Shown in pieces: positions 47,094 through 51,462 of a DNA stretch of 51,462 bases (position 1 is its first letter; each line of letters begins with the position of its first letter). The notes below the pieces were generated by a model, which was not told the origin of the DNA, did no database searches, and saw nothing but the letters and a program-made list of their open reading frames with translations. Source of the DNA: Nocardioides sp. Its GTDB lineage: Bacteria > Actinomycetota > Actinomycetes > Propionibacteriales > Nocardioidaceae. The DNA lies in contig NZ_JAURVJ010000114.1 in assembly GCF_030655615.1 (NCBI RefSeq), positions 1-51,462 on the forward strand, written 5' to 3'. The position numbers and the translations under genes are program-made.

Positions 47094-47921
47094 TCACCCT
47101 GCCAATCTGACGGTCGTGGTGGTGCCCCAGATGGCCATCGACAGGAAGAGGTCGATCACGTTGACCGCGACGATGCTCGACCGGACGGCGCGACCCACCG
47201 CGACGCCCACGCCGGCGGGACCGCCCGAGGCGTTGTAGCCGTAGTAGCAGTGGATGAGGATGACCACGACGGAGAAGACGAGGACCTTGCCGAAGGACCA
47301 CAGCACGTCTCCTGGTGGCAGGAACACGTTGAAGTAGTGGTCGTAGGCGCCGGCGCTCTGCCCGTAGAACTGGGTGACCACCAGCCGGCTGGCGACGTAG
47401 GACGACAGCAGGCCGACGACGTAGAGCGGCACGATGGCGATGAGGCCGCCCACGATGCGCGTGGTGACGAGGAACTGCATCGACGGGATGGCCATCACCT
47501 CGAGGGCGTCGACCTCCTCGGAGATGCGCATGGCACCGAGCTGGGCGGTGAACCCGCAGCCGACGGTCGCGGCGAGCGCGATGCCCGAGACGAGCGGGGC
47601 GATCTCGCGGGTGTTGAAGTAGGCCGAGACGAACCCGGCGTAGACCGAGGTGCCGAGCTGGTCGAGCGCGGCGTAGCCGGACAGCCCGACCTGGGCGCCG
47701 GTGAAGAAGGTCATGCCGAGGATGACCCCGACCGTGCCGCCGATGACGGCCAGCGAGCCGGAGCCGAGGGTGACCTCGGCCAGGATCCGGGCGATCTCCT
47801 TGGGGTAGCGGACGATCGACTTCGGGGTCGCGATGAGCGCGCGGATGTAGAACGCGAGCTGCTCGCCGAGGTCGTCGACGAAGGTGACGGGCTTTTGGTA
47901 CACCGCTCTGAGGTTGGCCAT
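47094..47921 (-). CDS. yrbEB: MlaE/YrbE-type permease, second copy
   Basis: A 275-residue integral membrane permease of the MlaE family, the inner-membrane part of the Mce lipid ABC importer. Hydrophobic segments include LAVIGGTVGVILGMTFFTGA, IVPLYVVGLLSSYVASRLVV and VLVFSVVVILIHCYYGY. The coupling region GCGFTAQLGAMRISEEVDAL, MAIPSMQFLVTTRIVGG is the conserved EQALxxM-like motif that meets the ATPase. The end GYNASGGPAGVGVAVGRAVR is typical. ATG start five bases after the first permease gene. Confidence 0.93.
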   Translation of the reverse strand: MANLRAVYQKPVTFVDDLGEQLAFYIRALIATPKSIVRYPKEIARILAEVTLGSGSLAVIGGTVGVILGMTFFTGAQVGLSGYAALDQLGTSVYAGFVSAYFNTREIAPLVSGIALAATVGCGFTAQLGAMRISEEVDALEVMAIPSMQFLVTTRIVGGLIAIVPLYVVGLLSSYVASRLVVTQFYGQSAGAYDHYFNVFLPPGDVLWSFGKVLVFSVVVILIHCYYGYNASGGPAGVGVAVGRAVRSSIVAVNVIDLFLSMAIWGTTTTVRLAG

Positions 47922-47926
47922 GTCCG

Positions 47927-48712
47927 CTAACCGCCCTTCGGTGGCACGAGCTGCAGGTAGATCGTGCTGAGGACGAAGTTGACGACGAAGAGCAGCAGGA
48001 ACGTGATGACGACGGACTCGTTGACCGCGTCACCCACGCCCTTGGGGCCACCGCCCGCGCTCATGCCCTTGTAGGACGCCACGATCGCGGCGATGAGCCC
48101 GAAGATGAGCGACTTGATGAGGCCGATGTAGAGGTCGGGGAGCTGCGCCAGCGCGGTGAAGCTCGCGATGTAGGCACCGGGGGTGCCGTCCTGGAGGATC
48201 ACGTTGAAGACGTAGCCGCCGGCGACGCCGACCACGCTGACGAGGCCGTTGAGGAAGAACGCCACCAGCATGCAGGCGAGGACCCGGGGCACCACGAGGC
48301 GCTGGATCGGGTCGATGCCGAGCACCATCATGGCGTCGAGCTCTTCGCGGATCTTGCGGGCGCCGAGGTCGGCCGCGATGGCCGAGCCTCCGGCGCCGGC
48401 GATCAACAGCGCCGTGGCGATCGGGCCTGCCTGCTGGATGACGGCCAGGACCGACGCCGAGCCGGTGAAGGACTGGGCGCCGAACTGCTTGATCAGGCCG
48501 CCGACCTGGAGCGCGATGACGGCACCGAACGGGATCGCCACGAGGGCGGTCGGGACGATGGTCACCGAGGCGATGAACCAGGCCTGCTGCAGGAACTCAC
48601 GCAGCTGGAAGGGACGGCGGAAGAGCCCGCGGCCGACGTCGAGACCGAAGGCGAACAGCTTGCCTGCGGTGCCGACGGGTCGCAGGACTCGCGCCGACGT
48701 GATGGATGCCAT
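47927..48712 (-). CDS. yrbEA: MlaE/YrbE-type permease, first copy
   Basis: A 261-residue MlaE-family permease. The conserved region GAGGSAIAADLGARKIREEL, DAMMVLGIDPIQRLVVPRVL faces the ATPase. Hydrophobic helices include LVAIPFGAVIALQVGGLIKQ, LACMLVAFFLNGLVSVVGVA and VVITFLLLFVVNFVLSTIYL. The GMSAGGGPKGVGDAVNESVV segment is a family mark. With YrbEB it forms the membrane dimer of the importer. ATG start six bases after the ATPase gene; the ribosome binding site is weak, suggesting coupled translation. Confidence 0.93.
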   Translation of the reverse strand: MASITSARVLRPVGTAGKLFAFGLDVGRGLFRRPFQLREFLQQAWFIASVTIVPTALVAIPFGAVIALQVGGLIKQFGAQSFTGSASVLAVIQQAGPIATALLIAGAGGSAIAADLGARKIREELDAMMVLGIDPIQRLVVPRVLACMLVAFFLNGLVSVVGVAGGYVFNVILQDGTPGAYIASFTALAQLPDLYIGLIKSLIFGLIAAIVASYKGMSAGGGPKGVGDAVNESVVITFLLLFVVNFVLSTIYLQLVPPKGG

Positions 48713-48718
48713 CTAGCG

Positions 48719-49675
48719 TCAGGTCCCCGGAGCCAGGCCGGCGTCGGCACTCTGGAACGAGCCCGGCGGAGGTGTCACGCCGTTCTCCTTGCACCAGGCT
48801 CCCGGCTCGCGCTGGCTGCGCCGCGGGATGCCGTTGGACGGCTCGAGCTGCATCGGGATGGGCGGCAGGGGCGGGAGCTCCTGGCCGGACTCGGCGGCGA
48901 GCTCGTCGGCGTCCTTCTCCTCCGACATCCCGATCGGGCCGACGCGCTGGGCGTTGAGGAACTGGCGCACGACCGGCTCCTCCGAGGCCAGGAGCATCTC
49001 GCGCGGGCCGAACATCGCCAGGTGGCGGTGGTAGAGCAGGCCGATGTTGTCGGGCACCGTGCGCGCGGTGTTGATGTCGTGGGTGACGATGAGGAACGTC
49101 GCGTCGATCTGGGCGTTGAGGTCGATGATCAGCTGGTTGAGGAACGCCGTGCGCACCGGGTCGAGACCCGAGTCGGGCTCGTCGAAGAGCACGATCTCGG
49201 GGTCGAGCACCAGCGCGCGGGCCAGGCCGGCCCGCTTGCGCATCCCGCCGGAGATCTCACCGGGCAGCTTGTCCTCGGCACCCAGGAGACCGACCAGGTC
49301 CATCTTCTCCATGACCACGTCACGGACCTCGGACTCAGACTTCTTGGTGTGCTCGCGCAGCGGGAAGGCGACGTTGTCGTAGAGGTTCATCGAGCCGAAC
49401 ATGGCGCCGTCCTGGAAGAGGACGCCGAACAGCTTGCGGATCTCGTAGAGCTCCTTCTCGGGGCACGACGCGATGTCGGTGCCCTCGATGATGACCGAGC
49501 CGCTGTCGGGCTTGAGCAAACCGATGAGGGTCTTGAGCAGGACCGACTTGCCCGTGCCCGAGGGGCCGAGCATCACGCTGATCTCGCCGGCGGGGACCGT
49601 CAGGGACACGTCGCCCCAGATCATCTGCTTGCCGAACGACTTGGTGAGATGGTCGATCTTGATCTCAACACCCAT
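48719..49675 (-). CDS. mkl: Mce transporter ATPase (Mkl/MceG type)
   Basis: A 318-residue ABC ATPase that powers the Mce lipid importer. Walker A is GPSGTGKS (37-44), Q-loop Gln88, signature ISGGMRKR (141-148), Walker B IVLFDEPDSGLD (161-172), and switch His199. A C-terminal extension of about 80 residues (LASEEPVVRQFLNAQRVGPI onward, then Pro-rich) is typical of actinobacterial Mkl and thought to stabilise the dimer. The ATG at 49675 has AAGGA six bases upstream; the frame is open beyond but without homology. It heads the operon mkl-yrbEA-yrbEB-mceABCDEF-Mce-associated proteins. In M. tuberculosis mkl likewise lies between rplL and rpoB. Confidence 0.95.
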   Translation of the reverse strand: MGVEIKIDHLTKSFGKQMIWGDVSLTVPAGEISVMLGPSGTGKSVLLKTLIGLLKPDSGSVIIEGTDIASCPEKELYEIRKLFGVLFQDGAMFGSMNLYDNVAFPLREHTKKSESEVRDVVMEKMDLVGLLGAEDKLPGEISGGMRKRAGLARALVLDPEIVLFDEPDSGLDPVRTAFLNQLIIDLNAQIDATFLIVTHDINTARTVPDNIGLLYHRHLAMFGPREMLLASEEPVVRQFLNAQRVGPIGMSEEKDADELAAESGQELPPLPPIPMQLEPSNGIPRRSQREPGAWCKENGVTPPPGSFQSADAGLAPGT

Positions 49676-49797
49676 GGAAGTCCTTCTCTCGACCCGGTTC
49701 GGCGCAGGCGCCTGGGAGCATGCGGGACCCCTGTGCCTGTGCTGTGCACCGTGTGGCTGCCACCACACTCGTCAGTAACAACGGTCCCGTCGCCGCG

Positions 49798-49826
49798 AGG
49801 TTACGCGGGTTTGTGCGTGACGTCAC
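49798..49826 (-). promoter_or_regulatory. Predicted mkl/mce promoter
   Basis: On the minus strand GTGACG (49821-49826) and TAACCT (49798-49803) are 17 bases apart, about 120 bases before mkl. The -35 half falls inside the palindrome at 49816-49827, so a bound regulator would block it. The -35 match to consensus is only partial. Confidence 0.4.
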
Positions 49827-49827
49827 G
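49816..49827. promoter_or_regulatory. 12-bp palindrome, candidate operator of the mce operon
   Basis: CGTGACGTCACG is a perfect inverted repeat in the only substantial gap before the mce operon, next to an AT-richer stretch. The size and position fit a site for a TetR- or GntR-type dimer; the regulator is not in the window. Confidence 0.4.
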
Positions 49828-49887
49828 TTAAGGCCGGATCCCGATACTGACCCGTGACATGCGCTCTCACCTGCGACAACGCCACAT

Positions 49888-49931
49888 AAAAACGCCGAGG
49901 CGACCACCCCCCTGGGGGGTGGTCGCCTCGG
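49888..49931 (-). terminator. Strong intrinsic terminator of rplJL
   Basis: A nearly gapless inverted repeat (arms CCGAGGCGACCACCCCCC at 49895-49912 and its complement at 49914-49931) lies 53 bases after the rplL stop. On the minus strand it is followed by CGTTTTTATG. The stem of up to 18 bp with a U-tract is a typical Rho-independent terminator, so rplJL and the mce operon are largely separate transcripts. Confidence 0.9.
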
Positions 49932-49984
49932 TCGTGTCGCGGGTCTGCGCTAGGAGGTCGTCCTAGCCGCTCGCCCGCAGCGGG

Positions 49985-50371
49985 TCACTTGAGGGTGACG
50001 GTCGCACCGGCGCCCTCGAGCGCCTCCTTGGCCTTTTCGGCCGCAGCCTTGTCGACCTTCTCCAGGACCGCCTTGGGTGCGGCCTCGACCAGCTCCTTGG
50101 CCTCCTTGAGACCGAGCGAGGTGAGGGCGCGCACCTCCTTGATGACGTTGATCTTCTTGTCGCCGGCGGCCTCGAGGACGACGTCGAACTCGTCCTGCGC
50201 GGCCTCCTCCTCGGCGGGAGCGGCAGCAGCGCCGCCAGCGGCGGCAACGGCGACGGGAGCAGCGGCGGTGACGCCGAAGGTCTCCTCGAACTGCTTCACG
50301 AACTCGGAGAGCTCGATCAGGGTCATCTCCTTGAAAGCCTCAAGGAGCTCAGTGGTGTTGAGCTTCGCCAT
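49985..50371 (-). CDS. rplL: 50S ribosomal protein L7/L12
   Basis: A 128-residue stalk protein of the large ribosomal subunit that recruits GTPase translation factors. The N-terminal dimer domain ([20 protein letters not shown]), the Ala-rich hinge ([18 protein letters not shown]) and the factor-binding C-terminal domain ([38 protein letters not shown]) are complete. ATG start with GAAGGAA nine bases upstream. Co-transcribed with rplJ, 83 bases after it. Confidence 0.98.
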   Translation of the reverse strand: MAKLNTTELLEAFKEMTLIELSEFVKQFEETFGVTAAAPVAVAAAGGAAAAPAEEEAAQDEFDVVLEAAGDKKINVIKEVRALTSLGLKEAKELVEAAPKAVLEKVDKAAAEKAKEALEGAGATVTLK

Positions 50372-50454
50372 GGTGGCGTTCCTTCCATTCGGTGGCACGA
50401 CGTCCGCGGTGAGCGGCGGCGTACCGGGTTTCAGGTGGTGTGGTCAGCCTGGGA

Positions 50455-51162
50455 TCAGGCGTCGGTGGTCTCGGCGGCCTCGTCGGTGGCCGCGGGGGCG
50501 TCCTCCGCTGCGGGGGCGTCCTCGGTCTGCTCTGCAGCAGCCTCGGGCACCTCTTCGGCGGGGGTCTCCTCCGTGGTCTCCTCGGCGGCAGCCGGGGCCT
50601 CCTCGGCGGCGGCCGGCGTACCGGCACCACCTGCGAGGATCGAGGGGTCCTCCTCGGCCTTGGCCTGCAGCGCACCCGCGAGACGGGCGGCCTGGGCGAG
50701 AGGCGCGTTGAGGAGGTAGACGGCCTGGGAGAGCGACGCGAGCATGGCGCCCGCGAGCTTGCCCAGGAGCACCTCGCGCGACTCGAGGTCGGCCAGCTTG
50801 GCGACCTCCTTCGCGTCGAGGATGTTGCCGTCGAGAACGCCGCCCTTGATGACAAGAGCGGGGTTGGCCTTGGCAAAGTCACGCAGACCCTTGGCCGCCT
50901 CGACCACGTCACCGCTGATGAAGGCGATGGCGGTCGGGCCGGTGAGCAGGTCGTCGAAGCCGCTGATGCCCACCTGGTTGGCGGCGATCTTGGCCAGCGT
51001 GTTCTTGACCACGGCGTAGCTGGCGTTCTCACCGAGGGAGCGGCGCAGGTCCTGCAGCTCCTTGACGGTGAGACCGCGGTACTCGGTCAGCACGGCACCG
51101 GCGGCATCGTTGAAGGACTCAACGATCTCCGCGACGGCGGCGTTTCTGTCTGCCCGCGCCAT
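50455..51162 (-). CDS. rplJ: 50S ribosomal protein L10 with long acidic C-terminal tail
   Basis: A 235-residue ribosomal stalk base protein that carries the L7/L12 dimers. The globular part ([61 protein letters not shown]) and the L7/L12-binding helix (about 135-175) are normal. Most bacterial L10 proteins end near residue 165-180; here about 60 more residues, almost only Ala, Glu, Thr, Pro and Asp, follow [17 protein letters not shown] start at 51162 with GGAAGGAG six bases upstream. First gene of the rplJL unit, preceded by a structured leader. Confidence 0.97.
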   Translation of the reverse strand: MARADRNAAVAEIVESFNDAAGAVLTEYRGLTVKELQDLRRSLGENASYAVVKNTLAKIAANQVGISGFDDLLTGPTAIAFISGDVVEAAKGLRDFAKANPALVIKGGVLDGNILDAKEVAKLADLESREVLLGKLAGAMLASLSQAVYLLNAPLAQAARLAGALQAKAEEDPSILAGGAGTPAAAEEAPAAAEETTEETPAEEVPEAAAEQTEDAPAAEDAPAATDEAAETTDA

Positions 51163-51351
51163 GGGTCTCCTTCCGGACGGGGAGACCGCCCCCGGCATCG
51201 TCAGGAAATGACGAACGCCCCGAGCGCGGGGCTCAGGGCGTGGACCTCGATGAGGCTGCTGCTCTGAATCCTGCGCGGGCCGTCCGCATCTCTGCGGCAC
51301 CTTCGGTCTGACTGCATGCACAGCCTGACAACCGGCGGTCTCTGGTTTCAG
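51163..51351 (-). promoter_or_regulatory. rplJ leader RNA (L10 autoregulatory leader candidate)
   Basis: About 190 transcribed bases lie between the predicted promoter and rplJ. Reading on the minus strand, AACCAGAGACCGCCGGTT (near 51331-51348) opens the leader and can close as a stem, like the L10(L12)4-binding leader of actinobacterial rplJ genes. Further hairpins are at 51217-51241 (CGCCC...GGGCG) and 51199-51213 (CGTCA-GGAAA-TGACG). The likely role is feedback control of L10/L12 synthesis. The assignment rests on position and motif recall, not on a covariance model. Confidence 0.55.
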
Positions 51352-51357
51352 GATGGA

Positions 51358-51386
51358 ACTGTACGGGCGCCGGCGGGGGCGGCCAA
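51358..51386 (-). promoter_or_regulatory. Predicted rplJ promoter
   Basis: On the minus strand TTGGCC (51381-51386) and TACAGT (51358-51363) are exactly 17 bases apart. Transcription would begin about 7 bases further on, where the structured leader starts. Both the hexamers and the position support it. Confidence 0.65.
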
Positions 51387-51433
51387 ATCGGTGGCCTCGC
51401 CACCGGGCGAGCCGGAGGGCCCGACCATGACGA

Positions 51434-51462
51434 CGGCCCGCCCAGCAATGCTGGACGGGCCG
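51434..51462 (-). terminator. Hairpin upstream of the rplJ promoter (probable end of the preceding unit)
   Basis: Arms CGGCCCGCCCAGCA and TGCTGGACGGGCCG pair over 14 positions with one wobble, around a single central base. The element reaches the window edge and is on the rplJ-distal side of the promoter. It is probably the terminator of the upstream gene (rplA in many genomes, not visible here); no U-tract follows. Confidence 0.5.

Overview
The window is uniformly very GC-rich, and genes use GTG, TTG and ATG starts with purine-rich ribosome binding sites. It reads as a chromosomal segment of a Gram-positive actinobacterium, most like the Nocardioidaceae / Propionibacteriales. Supporting this are a complete Mce (mammalian-cell-entry) lipid-transport operon, a CitA-type citrate synthase close to serC, a MenJ-like menaquinone reductase, a TTG-started actinobacterial rpoB, and an actinobacterial rplJ leader. 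The genus is inferred. No tRNA, rRNA, CRISPR array, insertion sequence, phage gene or attachment site was recognised.

Layout. 1-5.5 kb: the 5' part of prfB, a secreted CAP protein, a secreted family-6 glycoside hydrolase, pdxH divergent from citA, and an acetyltransferase. 5.5-9.2 kb: a very large secreted protein with calcium-binding (thrombospondin type-3-like) repeats and a secreted M15-like hydrolase. 9.3-18.4 kb: a coupled ASCH/acetyltransferase pair, a secreted zinc metalloprotease, serC, a topoisomerase IB/macro-domain pair, a tiny membrane ORF/methyltransferase/propeller group, and a hydroxyacid-oxoacid transhydrogenase. 18.66-26.4 kb: six plus-strand genes whose five junctions are all 4-base stop/start overlaps. 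They encode a small membrane protein, a GT2 glycosyltransferase with GspE_N/MshEN-like N-terminal domains, a polytopic GT-C-like membrane protein with an EF-hand-like loop, a helical cytoplasmic protein, a predicted lipoprotein, and a PstS-fold lipoprotein interrupted by a coiled coil. This looks like an uncharacterised, possibly c-di-GMP-responsive, surface-glycan system and is the main candidate for novelty. 26.4-30 kb: tandem-Nudix hydrolase, acyltransferase, MenJ-like reductase and a DUF4232-type secreted protein.

30-51.5 kb (all minus strand): transcription starts at a clear promoter, passes through an rplJ leader and rplJ-rplL to a strong terminator. Next comes the complete Mce locus (Mkl-type ATPase, two YrbE permeases, MceA-F, two Mce-associated proteins, one with a degenerate J-like domain), then a separate rpoB promoter, rpoB-rpoC and a strong terminator. 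The lipid importer is therefore embedded between ribosomal-protein and RNA-polymerase genes. In Mycobacterium tuberculosis only the ATPase gene mkl lies in this interval.
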